This document shows positions 8,404 through 16,548 of a stretch of DNA of 64,000 nt, piece after piece. This DNA comes from Muribaculaceae bacterium (lineage in GTDB: Bacteria > Bacteroidota > Bacteroidia > Bacteroidales > Muribaculaceae), in contig JAMPDX010000002.1 of assembly GCA_023665425.1 (NCBI GenBank), positions 1 to 64,000 on the forward strand, in the 5' to 3' direction. The first letter of the stretch is position 1, and each line of letters starts with the position of its first letter. The position numbers and the translations under genes are program-made. The notes beneath the pieces are model-generated. The model did no database searches, was not told the origin of the DNA, and was given only the letters and a program-made list of their open reading frames with translations.

Positions 8404-8530
8404 TAATTTTGCAGCGGATAATTGAACATAGTAATTCAATACTATGGACCTAGCATGTAAGAATTTATTTAGTTAAGCTAAAGGAGTAGGTGTACAGTTG
8501 TGAAACTTTACACCTGCTTTCCTTTTATAA
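8404..8530 (+). ncRNA. Candidate structured non-coding RNA between glmU-like gene and cls
   Basis: Within the 514-base gap a -7-like box TAATTTTG (8404-8411) is followed by two mutually exclusive hairpins sharing bases: ATTGAA/TTCAAT (8421-8426 with 8435-8440) or CATAGTA/TACTATG (8427-8433 with 8440-8446). Downstream, AGGTGTA (8488-8494) pairs with TACACCT (8509-8515), flanked by AAAGGA/TCCTTT (8480-8485 with 8520-8525), and is followed by T-rich sequence, resembling a terminator. No good -33 box was seen and no convincing ORF lies inside. The remainder of the gap (8531-8687) shows no feature I can name. Confidence 0.35.
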
Positions 8531-8687
8531 CAAAGCGAAATAGGAGACGGCGGATAGGGACAGTTGATGCGACTACGCATACCAAACACCTCAATTCATG
8601 GCCCTCAAAATTATGCACATGGGTGCGACGAATGTGCAACAGATTTGAGTAATTAACACATTGGTTGACGGTTAGTTTCAAAAAAAG

Positions 8688-8718
8688 TTGTCAGCATCCC
8701 ATCTTTTTTGTAAATTGC
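8688..8718 (+). promoter_or_regulatory. Candidate promoter of cls
   Basis: TTG at 8688-8690, 20 bases, then TAAATTGC at 8711-8718, which is one base short of TAnnTTTG. If used, transcription begins near 8724, so translation must start at ATG 8791 and not at the upstream TTG at 8665 that opens the longer reading frame. Confidence 0.45.
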
Positions 8719-8790
8719 ACTCGTTTTCAGGCTCCCCACTTCTTATCGTTGCCGATAGACAACGCCAAGGTGCCCACCTCTGCTACTATT

Positions 8791-10233
8791 ATGTGGACTC
8801 ATTACGTACAACCATGGATTTATCCTGTGCTATTCCTGATATATGCAGCTACCATTGTCAGCTGCACAGCCGTGGTATTGTCTGAGAAACGCAACCCGAT
8901 AAAGTCATTGGCATGGGTGGTGGCACTGGTATTCCTCCCGGTAGTGGGGCTCGTGATATACCTGTTCTTTGGCCGTTCGCTGAAGAACAAGCGCATGATT
9001 TCGCGACACAACAAGCGCAAACTACTCAGCCGCCAGAGCACCCCGGCGAGCGCCTTCGCCCTCGAAAATCTATCGGAGAGCACACGCCAGATAGTCAAAC
9101 TTGCGTCCTCCTTGGGAGCCACTCCCCTATCGTATGCAACTTCCATGGAGATATTCACTGATGGTGTTGGCAAGTTTGATGCCTTAAAGCGAGACTTGCG
9201 CGCTGCTCGTAAAAGCATTTATCTGCAATACTATATTTTCTCAGACGACAAATTAGGCAACGAGATAGCCGACGTCCTCATCCGAAAGGCAGGCGAGGGG
9301 CTTAATGTACGTGTAATTTATGACCATGTGGGCTCCTTCTCCACACGCAAGAAGTTCTTCGACAAGATGCGTGCCGGGGGTGTGGAGGTGCACCCGTTCT
9401 TCCGCGTGACCTTCAAGTTGCTTGCCAACCGTGTGAATTGGCGCAATCACCGCAAAGTTGTCATTATCGACGACGCCATAGGCTATGTGGGAGGAATGAA
9501 TATCGCCGACCGTTATATTGATGGTATAGCCCCCGGCGATGGTTGGCGCGACACTCATCTGCGTCTCGAAGGGCCTGCTGTGGGTGGCTTGATTTACTCC
9601 TTTGCTGTAGACTGGAACTTCTTGAAGCATCACACCAATATCGAGCCGATAGAGACCAGCAATATCATGGTGCCAAACAATGTGAAGCTGCCGGCACAAT
9701 TCCTGACCAGCGGCCCCACAGACCATTGGCCCTCCATCGCATACCTGTTCCAACGCGTCATAATGAGCGCACGCAAATGCGTGTATCTGCAGACACCATA
9801 CTTCTTGCCTACTGACGCGTTGCTGAAGGCTCTGCAGACGGCGGCCCTGTCGCGAGTAGATGTCCGTGTGATGATACCGGCAAGCCCCGACTCGGTAATG
9901 TTGCGCTACGCCTCTTTCTCCTATATCACCGAGTGCTTGCAGGCGGGCATCAAGGTATATCTGTATATGCCGGGTATGCTTCATGCAAAGACTCTCATCA
10001 TCGATGACGAATTTTGCACCATTGGCTCTACCAACTTCGATTTTCGCAGTTTTGAGCACAATTTTGAGGGGAATATGCTCATCTACGACCCAAGGGTCAA
10101 TCATGAGTTGAAGGACGAATTTTTTAAAGATGTGCAACAGTGCCGCAAACTGACCCTCAGCGTGTGGCTTCAACGTCCTCGCGCCCTTCGTTTCGGCGAG
10201 TCAATCATCCGATTACTGGCTCCCATACTTTGA
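8791..10233 (+). CDS. cls: Cardiolipin synthase (phospholipase D superfamily)
   Basis: This membrane enzyme condenses phosphatidylglycerol (or another phospholipid) to cardiolipin. Two N-terminal membrane helices (WIYPVLFLIYAATIV and LAWVVALVFLPVVGLVIYLF) precede two PLD domains. The HKD motifs are NHRKVVIIDD with His near residue 220 and LHAKTLIIDDEF with His near 398, so both catalytic halves are intact. The ATG at 8791 gives 480 residues, the usual length for Bacteroidota Cls; the longer frame from a TTG at 8665 would add 42 residues ahead of the first helix and overlap the likely promoter. Confidence 0.92.
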   Translation: MWTHYVQPWIYPVLFLIYAATIVSCTAVVLSEKRNPIKSLAWVVALVFLPVVGLVIYLFFGRSLKNKRMISRHNKRKLLSRQSTPASAFALENLSESTRQIVKLASSLGATPLSYATSMEIFTDGVGKFDALKRDLRAARKSIYLQYYIFSDDKLGNEIADVLIRKAGEGLNVRVIYDHVGSFSTRKKFFDKMRAGGVEVHPFFRVTFKLLANRVNWRNHRKVVIIDDAIGYVGGMNIADRYIDGIAPGDGWRDTHLRLEGPAVGGLIYSFAVDWNFLKHHTNIEPIETSNIMVPNNVKLPAQFLTSGPTDHWPSIAYLFQRVIMSARKCVYLQTPYFLPTDALLKALQTAALSRVDVRVMIPASPDSVMLRYASFSYITECLQAGIKVYLYMPGMLHAKTLIIDDEFCTIGSTNFDFRSFEHNFEGNMLIYDPRVNHELKDEFFKDVQQCRKLTLSVWLQRPRALRFGESIIRLLAPIL

Positions 10234-10321
10234 CGACCCCTGCTCAAAAGAGCACCAAGCATAGCAAATTTAACATTTAGTATTTAACAGGTGTTAAAAA
10301 TGATATTTTAAGATTAAATTA

Positions 10322-10353
10322 TTTGGCTAAATGGATTTTTTACTATACCTTTG
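10322..10353 (+). promoter_or_regulatory. Strong promoter of a short transcript
   Basis: TTTG at 10322-10325, 20 bases, TACCTTTG at 10346-10353: a perfect Bacteroidota promoter. It points at no protein gene; the next gene (araC-like) is on the other strand. A start near 10359 is expected. Confidence 0.75.
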
Positions 10354-10358
10354 CATCA

Positions 10359-10423
10359 GTTTTTCATGGTATTAGATTTTAAGGTTAATATTGATTGGTT
10401 GTCGCGAGACAATCAATTTTTTT
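10359..10423 (+). ncRNA. Candidate short RNA ending at an intrinsic terminator
   Basis: The stretch between the promoter at 10322 and the terminator at 10393-10423 would give an RNA of about 65 bases. An ATG at 10367 opens a frame that runs through the terminator and into the dispersed repeat, so it is unlikely to be a gene. I have an unverified impression that closely similar short leaders (with the word TCATGGTATTAGATTT) occur in other Bacteroidales. Whether this is an independent small RNA or an orphaned attenuator is open. Confidence 0.45.
10393..10423 (+). terminator. Intrinsic terminator
   Basis: GATTGGTTGTC (10393-10403), loop GCGA, GACAATCAATT (10408-10418), followed by a T run to 10423. 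The stem has 11 pairs, two of them G-U in RNA. It sits about 35 bases after the expected start of the upstream promoter. Confidence 0.75.
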
Positions 10424-10442
10424 ATACCCCTATATTCAAGTT

Positions 10443-10614
10443 TAAAACATTAACAAGCAGTAAATCGGCGGGCTACGCGCGCCTTATGTGTGTCTACCGA
10501 ACCCCGCACACCCACGGCTATCGCTGCGTGTGTACGGGGTTACTATAAATCGGTGTCCTTTCGGACACTCCGAACCATAACATATTCAATTGGATGCTAC
10601 TTGCAAAACTTGAG
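10443..10614. repeat. Dispersed structured repeat, copy A
   Basis: About 170 bases closely match 31395-31566 in the same orientation. Two hairpins stand out: AACCCCGCACAC with GTGTACGGGGTT around an inner CGGC-TATC-GCTG, and GTGTCC-TTTC-GGACAC. Most differences between the two copies fall in loops or turn a Watson-Crick pair into a G-U pair. The element lies between cls and the AraC gene, after the terminator at 10393. Together with the upstream unit it fills this 408-base gap; nothing else was seen there. Confidence 0.75.
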
Positions 10615-10641
10615 CCCCTATATCAAATGGGCTCTTATGGG

Positions 10642-11532
10642 TCAGCGGACATTATTTTGGCGGAACTCGGTGGGGGAAATACCGGTGTGGTGTTTGAAGT
10701 ATTTTCCGAAGAAACTTTGGTTGGCAAAATTCAGTTGCATACTTATCTCCTGCACCGTCATATCTGTACTCCCAAGCAGCATTTTTGCCTCCATGACTAC
10801 ATAGTGGTCAATCCATTCGCCGGCAGTGCGACCGCTTATCTCCTTGACTACTGAGCTGAGGTGCTTGGGGGTGACACACAGTATCTTGGCATAGAAACTG
10901 ACCTGACGTTCGCTCTGGAAGTGCCTACACACCTCGAGTATGAAACGTGCCATAATTTCCTCTTTGCGGGAGTGTTGCGCCTGTCTCACCTCGGTATGAG
11001 CCATGCGGATATCCATAATCTCATACAGGGCGGCTTGCAGCATACATAGCACCTTCTGCTCCTGAAACGGGGTCTTTTCCTCTTCGAGTTTGAGCTTGAG
11101 GAAGGTGTAAAATGACTCAATGCCCATGGCCTCCTTATGAGTGAGCTGCTGCAGCGGCATGGTGCGATGCTGCATGATGAGTGGTAGCATGGCCGAAAGC
11201 TTGGGCAATATCTGACCTACCACCTCCTTGCTGCACACCACAGTGTGGCTGCTGAAGTCTTCGGAGCAATATGTCATTTGGATGAAGTTCTCAGGCTGAA
11301 GCACGAGCAGCGAGTTCTCACGCAGGTGATATTCAGTCAAGTCAACGATGACAGTTGCCTGTCCGGCAGTACACATCATGATAGTAAGGCCATCAATGCG
11401 CAGCGGGAACCTTGGCATATCTACGCGGGGCGCGAAAGTGTCAAACGCAAGCACATCCTGCCGGGTCGAGGTCTTTATATAGTCTGAAAGATCTCGCAGC
11501 GTAATTCTCACATTAGGGTTGGGTACAGTCAT
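10642..11532 (-). CDS. AraC family transcriptional regulator
   Basis: This 296-residue DNA-binding regulator has an N-terminal cupin-like sensing domain and a C-terminal pair of helix-turn-helix motifs (about residues 195-292). The first is in the stretch LCVTPKHLSSVVKEISG and the second in TVQEISMQLNFANQSFFGKY, which ends with the family signature HHTGISPTEFR. The ligand and targets are unknown. It stands alone between two repeats, with no consensus promoter upstream that I could find, so its neighbours say nothing about its target. Confidence 0.9.
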   Translation of the reverse strand: MTVPNPNVRITLRDLSDYIKTSTRQDVLAFDTFAPRVDMPRFPLRIDGLTIMMCTAGQATVIVDLTEYHLRENSLLVLQPENFIQMTYCSEDFSSHTVVCSKEVVGQILPKLSAMLPLIMQHRTMPLQQLTHKEAMGIESFYTFLKLKLEEEKTPFQEQKVLCMLQAALYEIMDIRMAHTEVRQAQHSRKEEIMARFILEVCRHFQSERQVSFYAKILCVTPKHLSSVVKEISGRTAGEWIDHYVVMEAKMLLGSTDMTVQEISMQLNFANQSFFGKYFKHHTGISPTEFRQNNVR

Positions 11533-11565
11533 TTCTTTTACCCTGTCTCATAAAATTATATTGGT

Positions 11566-11762
11566 TAAGTGTCTACTCAATTTAAATTAAACTTTATGTG
11601 GCTATGCTCATTTATATTTAAAGTCCTTTGTCCCGGCGACTTATTGGCATCTTTTGCCAAGTTTCATCAGTCGTTATGCCTGCATAACTCCTTCTTCAAC
11701 TTGCAAAACCTGCTCATAAATTCTCTCGGCATAAAGTTTAATTTAAATTGAGCAGCCACTTA
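11566..11762. mobile_element. MITE-like element with ~33-bp terminal inverted repeats
   Basis: The left end TAAGTGTCTACTCAATTTAA.. (from 11566) and the complement of the right end (to 11762) agree over about 33 bases with two differences. The ~197-base element encodes no credible protein. Its centre holds GTTATGC-CT-GCATAAC at 11673-11688, the same hairpin layout as in the repeats at the window start and at 60216. A TA on each side of the AGTG..CACT ends could be a 2-bp target duplication. Apart from this element the gap 11533-11923 is AT-rich and featureless. Confidence 0.7.
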
Positions 11763-11923
11763 GAGCGTTAACTTCAAGATTACTTTACAAGATATTTAGG
11801 GTTTGCTAATTTGTATTGAATTTCTAATATTGTGCAAATATAGCTAAAAAATATGAGATAAGCCACCTTTCCTCGAAATTAAGTGATGAATAAAAAATAA
11901 CTTGGCAAATTTCCTGATCATCA

Positions 11924-14900
11924 CTAATCATTGTCTTCGATGATGAATGTAGCATCGACCTCGGTCATGGGGTGAGCGGGAGAATAGCGGGAGATGTTGA
12001 TTATTTGGGGCTTTTCCTGTGCTGCTTGCGCCGTATCAGGTAGACCTTGCTGCTTGGCTCGCTCCTTTGCTTCAGCCTCTTTACGGGCACGTTTCTCTTC
12101 TTCCTTCTTCTTTTCGGCAATGCGGTCTATGGGCTCACCATATATGAAGTGGCTATTGTCGAGGTCACAGTCTATGCCGGTAAGGAGATTTGGATTGTGA
12201 TGGTCTGCATTAACAGCATCAAACAGGGCCGTACGCATATAATTACCAATAGTGCCGGACTTTACGTCGCAGTACACATATAGCTCGCGCTTGGCGCGTG
12301 TGAATGCCACATACGTCTTGTTAAGCTGGTCCATGCGGCACTCCAGGAAGTAGGGATGATAAACTCCATAGAAGGGAGAGGCAGGTTCGTTCATTGAGCT
12401 ATGTGGAGTAATCGGGATGATTTTTGGGGCGTTTGCACTGGCTTCTGCATCGATGCCATCCGGGATGTGGCTAACCCATATCACTTCCTTTTCCTCTTTG
12501 AATGGACCGAGCCTCCAGTCTACTTTTGGCATTATCACCACGTCAAACTCGAGTCCTTTTGACTTATGAATGGTCATAATCTTGACAGCATCCGCATTGT
12601 CAGGGGCAGCGATGGAGAATTGAGAGCCGTTCTCATTCCACCAGCTCAAGAAAGAGCTCAAATCTGAGGTATATGTTTCGCAATATTCGAGAACCACATC
12701 CTGAAAGGCTGCCAGGTAGGCGGCTTGGGTGGTGATAAGTTTTTCGTTGAGGAAATTATTTATGATACCCTCTATCAAAGCCGGCAGAGTCGTAGCCCCC
12801 TTTTGCTGATACAACTCTCGGATATCGTCTGCGTTAATAGACTGCTGAATTGTGGTTATGGACTTGAAATCCTTGAGCGCCCCGGTAGAGAGCCCAATGC
12901 GGAAGTTGGCTTCAAGTTTTGACAGCTCAAAGGGGCGCAAATTCTTATTCCTCTTGTCATGAGGGTCGAGCTTCTGCGGGTCTAAGAAGTCGTCACTTAT
13001 CATGCGCAACACAGCCACAACCACCTGCACTGCAAGAGAGGAGTTGACCAGCAGTGACTCTTCGCTGATAAATTCAATCGGCTTATATACCGCCCCCACC
13101 ATTTGCGCTTCCAGCTGTCGGCCCTTATTGTATCTAATGATTGAGTTTATAGCGTTCTGGCCTTCTCCTTTGGTATTGACCAGGATAGCTATATCCTTTT
13201 GCGCAAAACCGCGGCGGAGAGCATCTTCAATTACTATCCCGATATTCTCAAAGCTGTTTGAAGATGCAAAATCAATGCTCACATATCCCGGTTCATCATC
13301 CCGGTGGATGGCTTGCTCCACATTGCTATAAAGCTTGGAGAAGATACCCGTGGCCGACTTTTCTTCTTTGTCCAGGATAGGCACCAGGGCCTTAAACAGA
13401 GAGTTGTTGAAGGAGACAATGTGGCGTGAGGAGCGCCAATTCATATTGACGGCTGCTTTTGCCGCCTTATCGGCCAAATCGTCGGGCAAGACGGTTGTAG
13501 CCGGGAAGTCTTTCTTCACGACAGAGTTGATGAGCTCGGGGTCGGCATTTCTAAATCTGTAAATGCTCTGTTTGGCATCACCGATAATCAAGTTTTCGAA
13601 GCCTCGGCTGTCGCTTTGCCCGAGCAAGGGGCTCAGGTTCTCCCATTGGAGGGTGGAAGTATCTTGAAACTCATCAAGCAAGAAATGATGCAGCCACACA
13701 CCGGTGCGCTCATATATAAAGGGCACCTCATCCTTACCGATGATCCCGTGCAATATTTCATTAGTTGCGCTCAAGGGGATTATATCATTCTGCTCGCGGA
13801 ATGTCTCCATACTCACATTGATATAATATAGGGCCCCCAGATAGTGCAGGCGAGAGAGTATAATCTGCCAATAATCCCGGCGTTCTGCCCACTTATAATA
13901 CGCTTCACAAATATCTGTAAACAAGGATTGTATCCTCGGTATTTCTTCCTTTGGGGCCTCCTTGGAGTATGGTTTGTTTTTAGTATTATCTGCACCCTTG
14001 CGGTTGCACTCCAGTTTCTTCCCTTCATTCTTAAGCTTCCCATACTCTGAAAGCAAGAGTATCTCAGACAGCTTGGTTTCTATACCCTTCTGGTTCCAGT
14101 GTTCTTTGGGGACTTTGGCAATAAATGTCTTGACAGCTTTTATCATTTCAGCATGCAAGCTCTTCACCTCGCGGCTGGCCTTCAGCACCCCGGCATAGAA
14201 GGTCTTAAACCGTTGCGGGTCATCAAAATAGTCATCCAATGTGTCGAGATGCTTGCGAAAGTTCTCATTGTTCATTTTGCTCGCCATATCCACCAATTCG
14301 TGATATATACTGCTCTTTTTCTGCTTTGAGAATGCATCCCACGTGCCACCGGTTTCGAGCCTCTGGCGCATTACGGCAGCCAACCAATCGCTCATGTAAT
14401 CGGCCATAGCTCGGCGGCTCTTGTCGGGATTTACATCCTTGACAGCATTGAGAGTCTCGTCGACACCCATCTGTGCCAGATAATCATCGTTGAGCTCCAC
14501 ATGGTAACTGTCGTTGAGACGCAACTCATAAGTCAGTGTACGCAGTACATTCTGGAAGAAAGAATCTATAGTGCTTATATTAAATGCGCTATAGTTATTA
14601 AGCAGAGTATTGAGAGCAGCTCGGCATGTCTCTGTTATCTCCTGGCGGCGAGCCGGAATACCTTTTGAGGCATATATCACATCCTGCTCAGGGTCAGCTA
14701 TCGGGTCCTCGCCGGTGAAGGAAAGGAGATAGTCGGGAAAAGAATAATCTGCCGGCTCCATCCCCTCCGCAGGCACCGGCTTGGCCAAGTCTGCAAGCTT
14801 TTGGACTATGCGCTCCTTCATCTCATTCGTGGCCTTGTTGGTGAAGGTTATAGCCAGGATGTGGCTGTGAGCATCGCGTACCTCTGCAGGTGATAGCAGG

Positions 14901-15007
14901 CGATAGAAGTCTGACCCTTCATCGCGTGTTGATATGAATAATCTGATATATGTTTTGGCTAATTTGAATGTCTTGCCGGAGCCGGCAGAAGCGCGTTGCA
15001 GAATCAT
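11924..15007 (-). CDS. UvrD/RecB-like superfamily 1 helicase (AddA-type, no nuclease domain seen)
   Basis: This 1027-residue protein has the motor motifs of UvrD/RecB/AddA helicases, which unwind DNA with ATP during double-strand break repair. Walker A is ASAGSGKT at residues 7-14, motif Ia LAITFTNKATNEMKERI near 50, motif II LLDEFQDTS near 425, motif III IIGDAKQSIYRFR near 450, motif V IMTIHKSKGLEFDVV near 810 and motif VI VAFTRAKRELYVY near 905. The C-terminus is a charged K/E/R-rich helix and then a short tail; the PD-(D/E)XK nuclease of AddA is not visible. No AddB-like partner lies nearby. A degenerate repeat lies just upstream. Confidence 0.88.
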   Translation of the reverse strand: MILQRASAGSGKTFKLAKTYIRLFISTRDEGSDFYRLLSPAEVRDAHSHILAITFTNKATNEMKERIVQKLADLAKPVPAEGMEPADYSFPDYLLSFTGEDPIADPEQDVIYASKGIPARRQEITETCRAALNTLLNNYSAFNISTIDSFFQNVLRTLTYELRLNDSYHVELNDDYLAQMGVDETLNAVKDVNPDKSRRAMADYMSDWLAAVMRQRLETGGTWDAFSKQKKSSIYHELVDMASKMNNENFRKHLDTLDDYFDDPQRFKTFYAGVLKASREVKSLHAEMIKAVKTFIAKVPKEHWNQKGIETKLSEILLLSEYGKLKNEGKKLECNRKGADNTKNKPYSKEAPKEEIPRIQSLFTDICEAYYKWAERRDYWQIILSRLHYLGALYYINVSMETFREQNDIIPLSATNEILHGIIGKDEVPFIYERTGVWLHHFLLDEFQDTSTLQWENLSPLLGQSDSRGFENLIIGDAKQSIYRFRNADPELINSVVKKDFPATTVLPDDLADKAAKAAVNMNWRSSRHIVSFNNSLFKALVPILDKEEKSATGIFSKLYSNVEQAIHRDDEPGYVSIDFASSNSFENIGIVIEDALRRGFAQKDIAILVNTKGEGQNAINSIIRYNKGRQLEAQMVGAVYKPIEFISEESLLVNSSLAVQVVVAVLRMISDDFLDPQKLDPHDKRNKNLRPFELSKLEANFRIGLSTGALKDFKSITTIQQSINADDIRELYQQKGATTLPALIEGIINNFLNEKLITTQAAYLAAFQDVVLEYCETYTSDLSSFLSWWNENGSQFSIAAPDNADAVKIMTIHKSKGLEFDVVIMPKVDWRLGPFKEEKEVIWVSHIPDGIDAEASANAPKIIPITPHSSMNEPASPFYGVYHPYFLECRMDQLNKTYVAFTRAKRELYVYCDVKSGTIGNYMRTALFDAVNADHHNPNLLTGIDCDLDNSHFIYGEPIDRIAEKKKEEEKRARKEAEAKERAKQQGLPDTAQAAQEKPQIINISRYSPAHPMTEVDATFIIEDND

Positions 15008-15034
15008 GTATATGTTTCGAGGTTAGTTGTTGAG

Positions 15035-15066
15035 AGTCTACTAAATTTAAATTGAGTAGACACTTA
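15035..15066. repeat. Collapsed end pair of the 11566 MITE family
   Basis: GTCTACT (15036-15042) and AGTAGAC (15055-15061) flank AAATTTAAATTG, and the right side continues ACTTAG. Read on the minus strand this is the outer ~26 bases of the element at 11566. The short palindrome looks like two ends joined with the interior lost. It lies between the helicase gene and SUI1. Confidence 0.55.
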
Positions 15067-15077
15067 GTATATGAGGC

Positions 15078-15431
15078 TCAGCCTTTTACTTTAAAGCCTT
15101 GAGTGCGGAGCTCATCCATGACACGATTGCGGCAATCTCCCTGAATGAGTATCTCTCCACCGCGTGCAGAGCCACCGGTGCCCAATTTGGTCTTCAGCCG
15201 AGCTGCTATGTCTTTGAGTTGGTCGGGCGTACAATCAAAGCCTTCGATGATGGTAGCTGTTTTGCCACCACGCCCTTTGCGCTCCACCACTACATGCACT
15301 GCGGGGTGCTTGCGCGGGTCGAAGGCTGATTCTGTTTCAGTCTCGGGGACGGCTGATTCGACGCCGGCATTATCTTCGGGAGCGATACCCAACTCGGCAC
15401 TCTTGGCCAGTAACATTTCTTTCCAGTCCAT
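15078..15431 (-). CDS. SUI1/eIF1-like translation factor (YciH family)
   Basis: A 117-residue protein with a C-terminal SUI1 domain (about residues 45-117), related to eIF1, which monitors start-codon choice in eukaryotes and is thought to influence initiation fidelity in bacteria. Key pieces are VERKGRGGKTATIIEGFD, LKTKLGTGGSARGGEILIQG and the end RTQGFKVKG. The N-terminal ~45 acidic residues are variable. The ATG at 15431 follows the fdtB stop by one base; the longer frame starts with TTG. A SUI1 factor in a genome with little Shine-Dalgarno use is notable, but its function here is not shown. Confidence 0.88.
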   Translation of the reverse strand: MDWKEMLLAKSAELGIAPEDNAGVESAVPETETESAFDPRKHPAVHVVVERKGRGGKTATIIEGFDCTPDQLKDIAARLKTKLGTGGSARGGEILIQGDCRNRVMDELRTQGFKVKG

Positions 15432-15432
15432 G

Positions 15433-16548
15433 CTATTCAAAACGGTTAATTAATGTGGATATGTATCCTGCTTCGTCTGTATTAACGGATGCTATCGGCA
15501 GGCTTATCACTTCATCTGCAAGGAGCTCTGTTAGGGGAAGCGGGCCATGATTCAGGGTGCTGAAGCATGGCTGCAGATGAGGGGGTGTAGCATAATGAAT
15601 GTCTGTCTGCACCCCATTGTCAGCCAAGTACTTGCGCAGCTCGTCGCGCCGTGCAGCTCTTATGACGTACTGGTGCCAGACTTGTGTCATGTCGGATATA
15701 ATGGCCGGCTTCAATACTTGTGGATTAGTGATTGTCTCTTCATAGGTCCCGGCTACTGATTGGCGGCGTGCCGTCTCATCTACCAAGTGGCGGAGTTTGA
15801 CACGGAGCATCGCGGCTTGAACCTCGTCCATACGACAATTAAAACCCTGATAAATATTATGATAGCGGCGATCGGAACCATAATTGGCAAGCGCACGGAC
15901 AGTGTCTGCAACTTGTTTGTCATGAGTGAGGATAGCACCGGCATCCCCTAATGCACCAATATTTTTGGTGGGATAAAAACTGAAGGCTGCCACATCCCCC
16001 ATATTGCCGGTATGACAATCTCCCTCTTTGGCACCAATAGACTGCGCATTGTCCTCAATAATGAGAAGGTTATGCTTGCGGGCAATATTGGCTATGAGCG
16101 AATGGCGCGCCGGAGTACCGTATAGGTGTACCTCCATAATGGCAGCTGTGCGGGGTGTAATGGCCTCCTCGATCTTTTGTGGGTCAAGATTCATAGTCAC
16201 AGGCTCCGGGTCAACGAGCACTGGCGTAAGGCCGGCATCGGTTATAGCGAGCACCGAGGCGACGTATGTGTTGCCCGGCACTATAACCTCCGCGCCCGGG
16301 GATACCATACCCAAAGCCACCCACGAGCGCATACTCAGGCGCAGAGCATCCAGCCCGTTGCTCACTGCCACACAGTAGGGCGGATTGCTGCAGTCTACAC
16401 TCCCTGCCAACTCACTCTCAAAAAGGGAGGTCTGCTCGCCGTGCAGAAATCGGCCGGAGTCTATGACCTGTGAGCACACCTGCTTGAGCTCCTCGGCGTA
16501 CGGTGCCGTGAGCCTATTCATGTCAAGGAAGGGTATCTCCATCATCAT
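15433..16548 (-). CDS. fdtB: DegT/DnrJ/EryC1/StrS sugar aminotransferase, FdtB-like
   Basis: This PLP-dependent enzyme would transfer an amino group to C3 of a dTDP-keto-6-deoxyhexose. The PLP-binding lysine is in AFSFYPTKNIGALGDAG near residue 185; the N-terminus reads EIPFLDMNRL. The preceding gene is an FdtA-type isomerase and the two overlap as ATGA, which is the known pairing for dTDP-3-amino-3,6-dideoxy sugars (Fuc3N or Qui3N). Three ATG codons lie in tandem; the one at 16548 overlaps the fdtA stop. The acetyltransferase and dTDP-glucose genes of the pathway are not in the window. Confidence 0.82.
   Translation of the reverse strand: MMMEIPFLDMNRLTAPYAEELKQVCSQVIDSGRFLHGEQTSLFESELAGSVDCSNPPYCVAVSNGLDALRLSMRSWVALGMVSPGAEVIVPGNTYVASVLAITDAGLTPVLVDPEPVTMNLDPQKIEEAITPRTAAIMEVHLYGTPARHSLIANIARKHNLLIIEDNAQSIGAKEGDCHTGNMGDVAAFSFYPTKNIGALGDAGAILTHDKQVADTVRALANYGSDRRYHNIYQGFNCRMDEVQAAMLRVKLRHLVDETARRQSVAGTYEETITNPQVLKPAIISDMTQVWHQYVIRAARRDELRKYLADNGVQTDIHYATPPHLQPCFSTLNHGPLPLTELLADEVISLPIASVNTDEAGYISTLINRFE

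Noticed and set aside
8421..8446. H-type pseudoknot formed by ATTGAA/TTCAAT and CATAGT/ACTATG
   Set aside because: The connecting loops would be zero bases long, which is not sterically reasonable; the two stems are better seen as alternatives.
9253..10173. 306-codon open frame on the minus strand opposite cls
   Set aside because: It is a shadow of the PLD domains of cardiolipin synthase; both HKD motifs are on the plus strand and no signal for the antisense frame was found.
10351..10548. Small plus-strand ORF covering the short RNA and repeat copy A
   Set aside because: It runs through an intrinsic terminator and two hairpins, its ATG lies eight bases from the expected transcript start, and copy B does not keep the frame.
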